Of a stretch of 64,000 bases of DNA, positions 17,292 to 25,950 are shown piece after piece. The translations under genes and the position numbers were made by a program. Source of the DNA: Cupriavidus nantongensis. GTDB taxonomy: Bacteria; Pseudomonadota; Gammaproteobacteria; Burkholderiales; Burkholderiaceae. The notes beneath the pieces are model-generated. The model was not told the origin of the DNA, did no database searches, and saw only the letters and a program-made list of their open reading frames with translations. The stretch lies in the NCBI RefSeq assembly GCF_001598055.1, contig NZ_CP014844.1:4429642-4493641 (forward strand), in the 5' to 3' direction. The first letter of the stretch is position 1. Every line of letters begins with the position of its first letter.

Positions 17292-18782
17292 TCACCCCGC
17301 CGGCGCCTTGCGTGTCAGCCCCAGCGCCTCGCGCCGGAAGGTGTGGCCGACCTGGTGGTAGAACGGGTGCGGCGAGAACTGCCGCGAGATGAACGATGCC
17401 AGCAACGACGCCGCCAGCAGGAACACCGTCAGGTCCTGCGTGCGCGTCATTTCCATCACGATCACGCTGGCGGTGATCGGCGCCTGCGTGGCCGCGGCCA
17501 GGAACGCCGCCATCGACACCAGCGCCAGCACGCGCGGCTCGGCCATGCCGCCGACGAAATGCGCGACGTTCTCGCCGATGCCCGCGCCGATCGCCAGCGC
17601 GGGGGTGAAGATCCCGCCCGGGATGCCGGCGAAATACGACACCACGGTCGCCACCAGCTTGGCCAGCCCGAACCACAGCGTGGCATGCGATTCGCCATTG
17701 ATCAGCGCCGCCGCCTGCTCATAGCCGGTGCCGAAGGTCGCGCCCGCGGTGGCCCAGCCGACGATCGCCACCACCAGCCCGCAGCCGAACGCGGTCCACA
17801 CCGGATGCCGCCCCGGCCAGTCGCGCCAAGCGGCCGGCAGCAGACCCGGCACGCCGCCCTTGAGCGCCTTGGCGAACACGCCGCCGAGCACGCCGGTGAC
17901 CAGCGCGCACAGCAGCACCGGACCCCAGGCCTCATGCAGCCCGAGCATCGGCACCTTGACCACGAAATACGGGTTGTTGCCCAGCACCGCCAGCGACAGG
18001 AAACCTGCAGTCAGCACACCCGACAGCACCAGCCGGTCCCAGCGCACCGCGGTGCCGCGGCCCAGTTCCTCGATCGCGAACACCACCCCGGCCAGCGGCG
18101 TGTTGAACGCCGCGGCCAGGCCGCCGGCCGCGCCGGCGGCAATCAGCGCATTGGGATGGAAGCCGATGCGAAAGCGCAGCTTCTCCTGGCACCAGCGGCC
18201 CCAGGCCAGCATCGCCGCCGCCCCTACCTGCACCGACGGGCCCTCGCGCCCGACCGAGGCGCCGGCCAGCAGCGCGGCGGCGGTCAGCACCACTTTCCAC
18301 ATCGACTGGCGCAACGACACCAGCAGCGTCTGCGCCGGGCCCGAGGGCGGCAAGCTGAATGCGGCGATCACCTGCGGAATGCCGCTGCCGCGCGCCTGCG
18401 GCGCCAGCCGGATGGTCAGCCAGCGCAGCGCGGCCAGCCCGAACGGCAGCATCACGAACGCCAGCCACGGCGTGGCCTGGGTCAGCTGGCGGTTCCAGTG
18501 CAGCGCCACTTCAGCGATCCACGCGAACACCAGCGAGAACAGCCCGACGCAGCCCGCGCCGAACATGAACGCGGCATAGCGCAGCGTGGTGCGCGAGATG
18601 CGCCCGGCCTGGCGCGACTTGCGCCACGCCGCCACGCGCGCGCGGCGGCTGATCTGGTCCAGCAGGCGGGGATCGGGCGGCGGCGCGCCGGGGTCGGGCT
18701 GCGCCTGGGAGTCCGGGCTGGCGCCGGGAGCGGCGGACGACGAAGAGGCAGGCTGGGGATCGTTGGGATCGCGATCGGTCAT
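17292..18782 (-). CDS. ClC-type chloride channel/antiporter
   Basis: A 496-residue ClC family membrane protein. The three anion-selectivity segments are present in order: GSGIPQ, GREGPSVQ with the gating glutamate, and GIFTPALAIG. The first ends in Gln where E. coli ClcA has Glu (GSGIPE). The N-terminal 60 residues are soluble, Pro/Ser-rich and start at the ATG at 18782; a longer in-frame start is possible but adds low-complexity sequence. No C-terminal CBS domains are present. It likely carries out chloride/proton exchange in the inner membrane. Confidence 0.92.
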   Translation of the reverse strand: MTDRDPNDPQPASSSSAAPGASPDSQAQPDPGAPPPDPRLLDQISRRARVAAWRKSRQAGRISRTTLRYAAFMFGAGCVGLFSLVFAWIAEVALHWNRQLTQATPWLAFVMLPFGLAALRWLTIRLAPQARGSGIPQVIAAFSLPPSGPAQTLLVSLRQSMWKVVLTAAALLAGASVGREGPSVQVGAAAMLAWGRWCQEKLRFRIGFHPNALIAAGAAGGLAAAFNTPLAGVVFAIEELGRGTAVRWDRLVLSGVLTAGFLSLAVLGNNPYFVVKVPMLGLHEAWGPVLLCALVTGVLGGVFAKALKGGVPGLLPAAWRDWPGRHPVWTAFGCGLVVAIVGWATAGATFGTGYEQAAALINGESHATLWFGLAKLVATVVSYFAGIPGGIFTPALAIGAGIGENVAHFVGGMAEPRVLALVSMAAFLAAATQAPITASVIVMEMTRTQDLTVFLLAASLLASFISRQFSPHPFYHQVGHTFRREALGLTRKAPAG

Positions 18783-18885
18783 GGCTGGGGCGGGCGCAGG
18801 CATCGGGCGGGGCACGCCCCGCCGCCTTGATGAGCTGAAACTATACGCCCATCGCCATCCGCTCCCCACGCGCCCGGCCGGCGCG

Positions 18886-19902
18886 TCAGTCCAGCGAGAT
18901 GTTGTTCGCCTTGATCACCTTGCCCCAGTGCGCGCGGTCGGCCTCGAGATAGCGGTCGATCTCGGCCTGCGTGCGCGGCGGCTGCACCAGCAGCCCGAGC
19001 GCGCTGAAGGTGGCGCGGAACTGCGGATCCTTCAGCACGTGGTCGGCGGCGGCCTGCAGCTTGGCCACCGCCTCGGGCGGCGTCTGCGCGGGCACGGCCA
19101 GGCCGAACCAGGTCGCGGCCTGGAAGTTGGGATAGCCGCTCTCGACCACGGTCGGCACGTTCGGCAGCACCTCCAGCCGGCTGCGCCCGGTCACCGCCAG
19201 CGCCTTGAGCTTGCCCGCCTTGATATGCGGCAGCGAGGTGCTGACCACATCGACCATCAGCTGCACGTCGTTGGCCAGCAGCGCCGCCAGCGCCGGCGCG
19301 CTGCCGTTGTAGGGCACGTGCGTGATGCCGATGCCGAGTTCGGTCTTGAGCATCTCGGTGGCCAGCTGCAGCGCGTTGCCCAGCCCCACCGAGGCGTAGT
19401 TGAGCTTGCCGCCCTCGGCCTTGGCGTAGGCCGCGAACTCGCGGATATTGCCGGCCGGCACGCGGGTGTTGGTGACCACCACCAGCGGGGCCTCGGCGCC
19501 GATGCTGAAGATGCGGAAATCCTTGGGCGGGTCGTACTGGATCTTCTTGTACAGCATCGGGTTCAGCACCATGCTGCCGTTGGTCGCCAGCACCATGGTG
19601 TAGCCGTCGGCCGGCGCGCGCGCCACGCTGGTGGTGCCGATCATGGTGGCCGCGCCGGGGCGGTTTTCCACCACCACGGTCTGGCCCAGCTGGCGCGACA
19701 TGCCGTCGGCCAGCGCGCGGCCGAACTGGTCGGTCGAGCCGCCCGGCGTGTAGGGCACCACCAGCTTGAGCGGGCGGTCCGGATAGGCCGCCTGCGCGGC
19801 CCCGCCCCACAGCGCCAGCGCGCACCCCGCACTGGCCGCGATCGCGGCGAACCAGGCGCGCCGTGGCTTGCGTCCGGTGGTCTTGGTCGGTTTGTTCTGC
19901 AT
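18886..19902 (-). CDS. Bug-family solute-binding protein (TTT-type)
   Basis: A 338-residue periplasmic receptor of the Bug (BugT/TctC) family, abundant in Bordetella, Cupriavidus and relatives. A long twin-Arg-like N-terminus (GRKPRRAWFAAIAASAGCALALW) ends in AAQAAYPDRPL, the typical mature start. The family hallmarks YPDRPLKLVVPYTPGGSTD and the later GLGNALQLATEML are present. The ATG at 19902 has a strong AGGAGG site. No TctA/TctB permease genes are nearby, which is usual for Bug proteins. The downstream position relative to the acyl-CoA ligase suggests a carboxylate ligand. Confidence 0.92.
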   Translation of the reverse strand: MQNKPTKTTGRKPRRAWFAAIAASAGCALALWGGAAQAAYPDRPLKLVVPYTPGGSTDQFGRALADGMSRQLGQTVVVENRPGAATMIGTTSVARAPADGYTMVLATNGSMVLNPMLYKKIQYDPPKDFRIFSIGAEAPLVVVTNTRVPAGNIREFAAYAKAEGGKLNYASVGLGNALQLATEMLKTELGIGITHVPYNGSAPALAALLANDVQLMVDVVSTSLPHIKAGKLKALAVTGRSRLEVLPNVPTVVESGYPNFQAATWFGLAVPAQTPPEAVAKLQAAADHVLKDPQFRATFSALGLLVQPPRTQAEIDRYLEADRAHWGKVIKANNISLD

Positions 19903-19954
19903 CGCGTCTCCTCCTGTCGTTATCGGCTTGTGCTTCGCAGTCCCACCGGTGCGC

Positions 19955-21448
19955 TCAGACGCGGCGCTGGCGGCCTTCCCAGTATCGGTCGCGCAGCCGG
20001 CGCTTGGCCAGCTTGCCGGTTTCATCGCGCGGCAGTTGCGCCTCGACCACGATGCTGCGCGGCACCTTGAAGCCGGACAGCCGCTGGCGCAGCCAGTCGA
20101 TCACCTCGGCCTCGCGGATCTCGGCGCCCGGCATCGGCTGCACCATGGCCAGCAGGCGCTCGCCGTATTCCGCGTCGGGAATGCCGAACACCACGCAGTC
20201 GGCAACGCCGGGGTAGCGCACCAGTTCGTGCTCGATCTCCGCCGGGTAGATGTTGACGCCGCCGGATATCACCATGTCCGAGGCGCGGTCGCAGATGAAC
20301 AGGTAGCCGTCGGCATCGACATAGCCCATGTCGCCCAGCGTCACCAGCCCGTCGCGGTCGATCGCGGCGCGCGCGGCCTCATTGTTGCGGTAGCTGAAGT
20401 CTGGGTAAGCGGGCTGGCGCACGTAGACCAGGCCGATTTCGCCCGGCGCGCACTCGCGGCCGTGTTCATCGAGGATGCGCAGCTGCGCGTCGTCGACCGG
20501 TCGGCCGGCGGTACCCGGGCGCGCGGCGGCGTCGGCCGGCGTGGCCACGGTGATCATGCCGGCTTCGCTGGAGGCATAGGTTTCATGGATCACCGGGCCC
20601 AGCCACTCCAGCATCGCGCGCTTGACTTCGGGCGCGCACGGCGACCCGGTCGAGGCGACGAAGCGGATCGAAGACAGGTCGTACTTCGCGCGCACCTCGG
20701 GCGGCAGCTTGAGCAGGCGCACATACATGATCGGCACCAGGTAGAGCACGTCGATGCGGTGCTTCTCCACCAGTGCCAGCACCTGCTCGGGGTCGAAGCG
20801 CGGCGTCAGCACCAGCCGCTCGGCCATCTGCAGCGCGTTCTGGATAAACGAGCCCGGCGCGCTGTGGTACAGCGGCGCCGACATCAGCGCGCGGCAGCCC
20901 GGCTCCAGCCCGTAGGTCTGCCGCACCACCGACCGCATGCGCGCCAGCTGCTGCTCGAGCCCGTCCAGCGGCAGCGCCTGGCGCACCACGCCCTTGGGCC
21001 GGCCGGTGGTGCCCGAGGTGTACGCCATATGGCCACGCGGCGCCACGCGCGGGCCGTCGTAGGCGGGCTGCTGCGCGAGCCACGCTTCATATTCCGTCGC
21101 ACCTTCAGCGGGACCGCCCACCGCCAACACCGGCATGCCGGCCGGGACCGCGTCGCGCACCGCGGGCAGCAGGTCATCCTGCACCAGCAGCACCCTGGCG
21201 CCGCTGTCGCCCAGCAGGAAGCGCACTTCCTCGGCGGTGAAGTGCCAGTTGATGGGGCAGTAGTAGCAGCCGGCGATGCGGCAGGCATGGACCACATCGG
21301 CATACACCGGGTCGTTGCGCAGCAGGACCGCGATCACGTCGCCCTCCTGCACGCCGAGCGCACGCAGGCCGCCGGCCAGGCGGGCGCCGCGCGCCAGCAG
21401 GTCCTCGCCGCTGCGGTGCATGTCTTGATACCAAAGGTCCGTGGCCAT
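19955..21448 (-). CDS. AMP-dependent acyl-CoA synthetase
   Basis: A 497-residue ANL-superfamily ligase that adenylates a carboxylic acid and transfers it to CoA. The phosphate-binding loop SGTTGRPKG is at about 145-153. YASSEAG (A5), the GDMGYVD/ICDRASDMVISGG hinge region and the C-terminal catalytic lysine in RDETGKLAKR are all present. The ATG at 21448 has an AAGGAGA site; the long upstream extension in frame is antisense to a LysR gene. It is followed 52 bp later by the Bug receptor, an arrangement consistent with uptake then CoA activation of one acid. The substrate is unknown. Confidence 0.92.
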   Translation of the reverse strand: MATDLWYQDMHRSGEDLLARGARLAGGLRALGVQEGDVIAVLLRNDPVYADVVHACRIAGCYYCPINWHFTAEEVRFLLGDSGARVLLVQDDLLPAVRDAVPAGMPVLAVGGPAEGATEYEAWLAQQPAYDGPRVAPRGHMAYTSGTTGRPKGVVRQALPLDGLEQQLARMRSVVRQTYGLEPGCRALMSAPLYHSAPGSFIQNALQMAERLVLTPRFDPEQVLALVEKHRIDVLYLVPIMYVRLLKLPPEVRAKYDLSSIRFVASTGSPCAPEVKRAMLEWLGPVIHETYASSEAGMITVATPADAAARPGTAGRPVDDAQLRILDEHGRECAPGEIGLVYVRQPAYPDFSYRNNEAARAAIDRDGLVTLGDMGYVDADGYLFICDRASDMVISGGVNIYPAEIEHELVRYPGVADCVVFGIPDAEYGERLLAMVQPMPGAEIREAEVIDWLRQRLSGFKVPRSIVVEAQLPRDETGKLAKRRLRDRYWEGRQRRV

Positions 21449-21505
21449 CCGCTGTCTCCTTGCCTGGGTTCTGTCAGCCGACCACTGTATCGGCGTCGCC
21501 ACGCA

Positions 21506-21559
21506 TCGACAATCAGGCCGGACGGAATCACAATGTTGCGCCAGACGTGACAATGCTGC
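21506..21559. promoter_or_regulatory. probable LysR operator with 20-bp periodic repeats
   Basis: Between the divergent acyl-CoA ligase and LysR genes lie TCACAATGTTGC (21528-21539) and TGACAATGCTGC (21548-21559). They match at 10 of 12 positions and are exactly 20 bp apart. A third, partial copy (GACAAT, 21508-21513) lies about one more period upstream. Two-turn spacing suits a LysR tetramer bound to one face of the DNA. Confidence 0.5.
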
Positions 21560-21571
21560 AGGCAATTCCCG

Positions 21572-22486
21572 ATGGACCTCAACCTGATCCAGGCCTTCGT
21601 CGACATCGTCGATGCCGGCAACCTTGCCGAAGCCGGGCGCCGGCGCGGCGTGACGCGTTCGCAGGTCAGCCGCCAGCTGCGCGAGCTGGAACACCAGGCG
21701 GGCGCGCAACTGCTGCGCCGGACCACGCGCCGGCTGGAGCTGACCGAACCCGGCCATGCGCTGTACCAGCACGGTGTGCGCATGCTGCAGGAAGTGGCCT
21801 CGGCGCAGGCCGAGATCGACAGCCTGGGCAAGACCCTGCGCGGCCATGTGCGCGTCAGCGTGCCGACAGGGCTGGGCGACGCCTATATCGCGCCGCTGCT
21901 GCTGCAGTTCGCGCACAAGCACCCCGGCATCACGCTGCGGGTGTTCTTTGCCAACCGCGTCAACGACCTGATCGCGGCCGAGATCGACGTGGCGCTGAAG
22001 GTCACCTCGGCGCCGCCGCTGGACCACGTGGCGCGTGAAATCTGCGATATCCGCTGGCAACTGTATGCATCGCCGCAATATCTCGCCAGGATTGCGCCGG
22101 TGCGGGTGCCGCCCGACCTGGCCGGCTGCAGCTTCCTGTGCCCGCCCTACCCGCCGCGGCAGTTCCCGCTGTCGCTGTATCGGGACGGCCAGCGCGTGGA
22201 CGTGGCGCTGACGCCCACGCTGCAGTCCGAGCACTTCCTGTTCCTGGCGCGCGCCGTGCGCGAAGGCCATGGCATCGGCATGCTGCCGGTCTATATCGGC
22301 TGGGAAGAAGTGCGCGCCGGCCACCTGGTGCCGGTGCTGCCGGACTGGCGTCCGGAGGGGCTGGGCAACAAGCTGTTCATCATCACCACGCCCAACCTGC
22401 ATCCGTCGATGGCGACGCGCGCGCTGATCGGCTTCCTGCGCGAGGAACTGGAGAAGCTCGAGGTATTCCGCGACGCGGTGAAGTAG
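21572..22486 (+). CDS. LysR family transcriptional regulator
   Basis: A 304-residue LysR-type regulator. The N-terminal helix-turn-helix (about residues 1-60, MDLNLIQAFVDIVDAGN...GVTRSQVSRQLRELE) is followed by a periplasmic-binding-protein-like effector domain. It is divergent from the acyl-CoA ligase/Bug receptor genes across 123 bp holding 20-bp periodic repeats. It is therefore the likely regulator of that pair. The inducer is unknown. Confidence 0.92.
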   Translation: MDLNLIQAFVDIVDAGNLAEAGRRRGVTRSQVSRQLRELEHQAGAQLLRRTTRRLELTEPGHALYQHGVRMLQEVASAQAEIDSLGKTLRGHVRVSVPTGLGDAYIAPLLLQFAHKHPGITLRVFFANRVNDLIAAEIDVALKVTSAPPLDHVAREICDIRWQLYASPQYLARIAPVRVPPDLAGCSFLCPPYPPRQFPLSLYRDGQRVDVALTPTLQSEHFLFLARAVREGHGIGMLPVYIGWEEVRAGHLVPVLPDWRPEGLGNKLFIITTPNLHPSMATRALIGFLREELEKLEVFRDAVK

Positions 22487-22542
22487 CCGGCACCGCTGGC
22501 CGGTGAACGCACGCTTTCGCCAGGTCATGGAAGCAGCCCGCC

Positions 22543-22598
22543 TGCAAACTTTCGATTTGCAAGCTATGCTGCAGCCAGCTTGCAAACTGAAAGCAAGC
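22543..22598. promoter_or_regulatory. operator region of the HxlR-MATE unit
   Basis: A perfect 10-bp inverted repeat, TTTGCAAGCT (22556-22565) and AGCTTGCAAA (22577-22586), has an 11-bp spacer. An upstream TGCAAA (22543-22548) pairs with the left arm as TGCAAA-N7-TTTGCA, and a downstream GCTTGC/GCAAGC pair adds a further half-site. This is likely where the HxlR regulator encoded 22 bp downstream binds its own promoter. Confidence 0.6.
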
Positions 22599-22619
22599 CG
22601 CACATAACGGCGGAGACCC

Positions 22620-23135
22620 ATGCCCCCTACCGATTTCACCGCGATGCCCTGCCCCGTGGCCCGCTCGATGGCCGTGCTGGGCGAACGCTGGGCCATCCTG
22701 GTGCTGCGCGAGGCCTTCTACGGCAGCACCCGCTTCGACGAATTCGAACGCAACCTGGGCATCGCCCCCAATATCCTCAGCGCGCGGCTGAAGACGCTGG
22801 TTGCGCACGGGCTGCTGGCGCGCGTCGCACCCGAGGGCGGCGCCCGCCATGTCTACCAGCTGACCGACAAGGGCCGCGACTTCTTCCCGGCCTACGTCGC
22901 GCTCAAGGCCTGGGCCGACCGCTGGATGACCGACGACAAGGGACCGCTGACGCTGTTGCAGGACCGCCGCACCGGCACCGAGATCGCCGAGCCCGCGCTG
23001 ACACGCGCCGACGGCAGCGCGATCACGCTGGACGACGTGCGCGTGTTGCCGGGCCCCGGGGCTGGCCGCTTCCTGCGCCGGCGCTTCGGCGACAACGAGG
23101 CCGCCGCGGCCGCGCCGGAGCGCGGCCATGACTGA
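22620..23135 (+). CDS. HxlR family transcriptional regulator
   Basis: A 171-residue regulator with the HxlR winged-helix domain (about residues 8-100: CPVARSMAVLGERWAILVLREAFYG, then RLKTLVAHGLLAR). HxlR proteins respond to electrophiles or aromatic compounds, sometimes through a cysteine; Cys11 occupies the N-terminal position often used. The C-terminal 60 residues form a short extension. The gene overlaps the MATE pump gene by 8 bp, and a conspicuous inverted-repeat operator lies upstream. It very likely represses itself and the pump. Confidence 0.9.
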   Translation: MPPTDFTAMPCPVARSMAVLGERWAILVLREAFYGSTRFDEFERNLGIAPNILSARLKTLVAHGLLARVAPEGGARHVYQLTDKGRDFFPAYVALKAWADRWMTDDKGPLTLLQDRRTGTEIAEPALTRADGSAITLDDVRVLPGPGAGRFLRRRFGDNEAAAAAPERGHD

Positions 23136-24486
23136 CACGCGCGCATTGCCCGCCGGCGCCCTGCCCGCCGACACGGCGCCCGCCACCGAAATCGCCCGCC
23201 GCATCGGCAAGCTGGCCGCGCCCACCGCGCTGATCGCCCTGCTGCAGGCGGCGGCACAGCTGATCGAAACCTGGCTCGCCGCGCGCCAGGGCACCGCGGC
23301 GCTGGCCGGCTGGGCCGTGGTGCTGCCGTTTGCGCTGCTGCTGCAGCAGATGTCGACCGGCGCCATGGGCGGCGGCGTGGTCGCGGCGATCGCGCGCGCG
23401 CTGGGCGCCAACAAGCGTGACGATGCCTCGGCGCTGGTGATGCATGCGCTGTGGATCGCCGTGATCGCCGGCCTGGCGTTCGCCGTGGCGCTGGCCGGGT
23501 TCCCGCGCGCGGTGCTGGGCGCGGTGGCCGGCGCCACCGCCGCCGAAGCGGCCGCCACCTATGCGATCTGGCTGTTCGGCGCCGGCGCCGTCCCGGCCTG
23601 GCTGGCCAACACGCTGGCGTCGGTGTTGCGCGGCGGCGGCCGCCATGCGCTGGCGGCGCGCGTGCTGGCGCTGATGTGGATCGCGTTCCCGGCGCTGTCG
23701 TGGCTGCTGGCCGAGCCCGCCGGCATGGGCCTGGCCGGCATCGGCGCGGCGCTGGCGGCGGTGTCGTGGGCCGCGGCGCTGGCGATGGCGATCGTGGTCG
23801 CGCGCGGCGGCGCGGGTTTCGTGCCGGTGCTGCGGGTGCGGCTGTCGTGGCCGCTGTTCGCGCGCATCCTGTCGGTGGGACTGGTGGCGTGCACGCTGGC
23901 CTCGGTCGCCAACCTGACCACCATCCTGGTCACCGCACAGCTGCGCCACCATGGCACCGCCGCGGTGGCGGCCTACGGCATCTCGGCGCGGCTGGAATTC
24001 CTGATGATCCCGCTCGCGTTCGGCGTGGGCTCGGCGCTGACGGCGCTGGTCGGCCGCGCCGTCGGCGCCGGCGACTGGCATACGGCGCGGCGCACGGCCT
24101 GGGTTGGCGCACTGCTGGCGCTGGCCATCGCCGGCACCGCGGGCGCGGCAGTCGGCCTGGCGCCGGTGCGCTTTGCCAGCCTGTTCACCCAAGATCCGGA
24201 AGTGATCGCGATCGCCGCGCGCGCGCTGTCGTGGGTCGGACCGGCATTCGGCGGCTTCGGGCTCGGCATGGCGCTGTACTTCGCCTCGATGGGCGCGGGC
24301 CGGATGCGCTGGCCGGTGGCGGCCGGGCTTTGCCGGATCGCGCTGGCGGCGGGCGGCGGCTGGCTGCTGGCCAATACGTTCGGCATGGGGCTGGACGGGC
24401 ATTTCCTGGGCGTGGCGCTGGGGATCACGGCGTATGGCGTGGTCACGGCGCTGGGAGTCAGGCAGGGGGAGTGGTCGCCGCGATAA
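23128..24486 (+). CDS. MATE family multidrug efflux transporter
   Basis: A 452-residue inner-membrane protein with twelve predicted helices in two similar six-helix halves, the MATE fold (cation/drug antiport). The first half begins with the family-like APTALIALLQAAAQLIETW, and the second contains LEFLMIPLAFGVGSALTALVG. It overlaps the HxlR regulator gene by 8 bases, so the two are translationally linked and the pump is probably induced by its substrate. It converges with the RND efflux operon, 15 bp away. Confidence 0.9.
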   Translation: MTDTRALPAGALPADTAPATEIARRIGKLAAPTALIALLQAAAQLIETWLAARQGTAALAGWAVVLPFALLLQQMSTGAMGGGVVAAIARALGANKRDDASALVMHALWIAVIAGLAFAVALAGFPRAVLGAVAGATAAEAAATYAIWLFGAGAVPAWLANTLASVLRGGGRHALAARVLALMWIAFPALSWLLAEPAGMGLAGIGAALAAVSWAAALAMAIVVARGGAGFVPVLRVRLSWPLFARILSVGLVACTLASVANLTTILVTAQLRHHGTAAVAAYGISARLEFLMIPLAFGVGSALTALVGRAVGAGDWHTARRTAWVGALLALAIAGTAGAAVGLAPVRFASLFTQDPEVIAIAARALSWVGPAFGGFGLGMALYFASMGAGRMRWPVAAGLCRIALAAGGGWLLANTFGMGLDGHFLGVALGITAYGVVTALGVRQGEWSPR

Positions 24487-24501
24487 CGCGCTCGACCACG
24501 A

Positions 24502-25950
24502 CTACCGCGTCAACACCTTCGCCTCCCCCTGCATCCCCGCCTCTCTTACCTCCTGCGGCACCGCGGGCCAGCCGCCGCCGAGCGACTTGTACAGCGCCGC
24601 GGCGCCGGTCAGCACATCGACCTGGCCCTGCACCGCCGCCAGCTGCGTGGCAAACAGCTTCTCCTGCGCGGTGGTCACTTCCAGGTAGCTGGAATAGCCG
24701 CCTTCGTAGCGCGCGCTGGACTGGTCGGCATAGACCAGCAGGCTCTTCTCCTGCTGGCGCAGGCTGACCAGCCGCTTGCGGGTCTCGATGCTGTTGGCGA
24801 GCGCGCTGTTGACGTCGGCCAGCGCCGCCAGCACCGTGCCCTGGTACGCCAGCATGGCCTGCTGGCGCTGCGCCGCGGCGCTCTGCACCTGGCCGCGGAT
24901 GGCGCCGCCCTGGAAGATCGGCTGGGTCAGCCCGGCGCCGATGCCCCACACCTGCGAGGCGCTGTGCCACAGCGCGCCGGGCGTGCTGGCGATGGCGCCG
25001 AACAGCCCGCTCAGGTTCACCGCCGGCAGGTACAGCGCCTGCACCGCGCCCAGCTGCGCGTTGGCGGCGATGGCGGCCTGCTCGGCCTGCAGCACGTCGG
25101 GGCGGCGCGACAGCAGCGCCGCCGGCAGGTCGGCGCCCGCGGGTGGCGGCAGCAGGTCGTGCACCGGCTTGCCGCGCTCGACCGGGCCCGGCTCGCGTCC
25201 CAGCAGCAGCGACAGCGCGTTCTCGGTCTGGGCGATGGCGGTGCGCAGCGGCGGGATCGACGCCTCGGTCGAGTAGTAGTCGTTTTCCGCCTGCGCCAGT
25301 TCCACCTGCGAAATCACGCCGCCTTCGTAGCGCTGGCGGAAGATATCCAGGCCGCTCGCGCGCGACGCCAGCGTCTGCTGTGCGATCTCCAGCTGCGCGT
25401 CGAGCCCGCGCAGCGTGGCATAGCCCTGCACCACCGACGCCGCCAGCGCCAGCACCACGCCGCGGCGCCCGTACTCGGCATTCCACAGCTCGGCTTCGGC
25501 CGACTCGGCCTGGCGCCGGATGCGGCCCCACAGGTCCAGTTCCCAGCTGGCATTGGCCAGCAGCTGGTACGAATTGCGCGGCCCGTCGAGCCCGGCGAAC
25601 GGCGTGCCGTTGAAGGTGCCGGCACGCTGGCGCGCCGCCGACGCGGACAGCCCCAGCAGCGGGAAGAAGCCGCTGCGCGCCACCATCAGCTGGCCGCGGA
25701 ACTCGTCGATGCGGGCCGCGGCGATGCGCACGTCGTAGTTGCTTCGCAGCGCCGCTTCCACCAGCGCATTGAGTACCGGGTCGCCAAAGCTGTCCCACCA
25801 GGCGCTGTCGGCGGCCACCGTCAGCACGCCGGTGTCGAGGCGGTACTGCGCCGGGTCCGGGGTCTCGGGGCGCTGGTAGTTGGGGCCGATGGCGCAGCCG
25901 CCCAGCAGCGCGGCCAGGCAGGCGCCGGCAAGCTTGTGGCGCGCGCTCAT
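24502..25950 (-). CDS. RND efflux outer-membrane lipoprotein, NodT/OprM type
   Basis: A 482-residue TolC-like outer-membrane channel subunit of the NodT family. The signal peptide ends in the lipobox LLGGC (Cys19), then AIGPNYQRP, the usual mature start. Two outer-membrane efflux repeats follow, with long alpha-helical segments for the periplasmic barrel. The ATG at 25950 overlaps the stop of the RND pump gene as ATGA (25947-25950). It is the third gene of the adaptor-pump-channel operon, giving a complete tripartite system. Confidence 0.94.
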   Translation of the reverse strand: MSARHKLAGACLAALLGGCAIGPNYQRPETPDPAQYRLDTGVLTVAADSAWWDSFGDPVLNALVEAALRSNYDVRIAAARIDEFRGQLMVARSGFFPLLGLSASAARQRAGTFNGTPFAGLDGPRNSYQLLANASWELDLWGRIRRQAESAEAELWNAEYGRRGVVLALAASVVQGYATLRGLDAQLEIAQQTLASRASGLDIFRQRYEGGVISQVELAQAENDYYSTEASIPPLRTAIAQTENALSLLLGREPGPVERGKPVHDLLPPPAGADLPAALLSRRPDVLQAEQAAIAANAQLGAVQALYLPAVNLSGLFGAIASTPGALWHSASQVWGIGAGLTQPIFQGGAIRGQVQSAAAQRQQAMLAYQGTVLAALADVNSALANSIETRKRLVSLRQQEKSLLVYADQSSARYEGGYSSYLEVTTAQEKLFATQLAAVQGQVDVLTGAAALYKSLGGGWPAVPQEVREAGMQGEAKVLTR

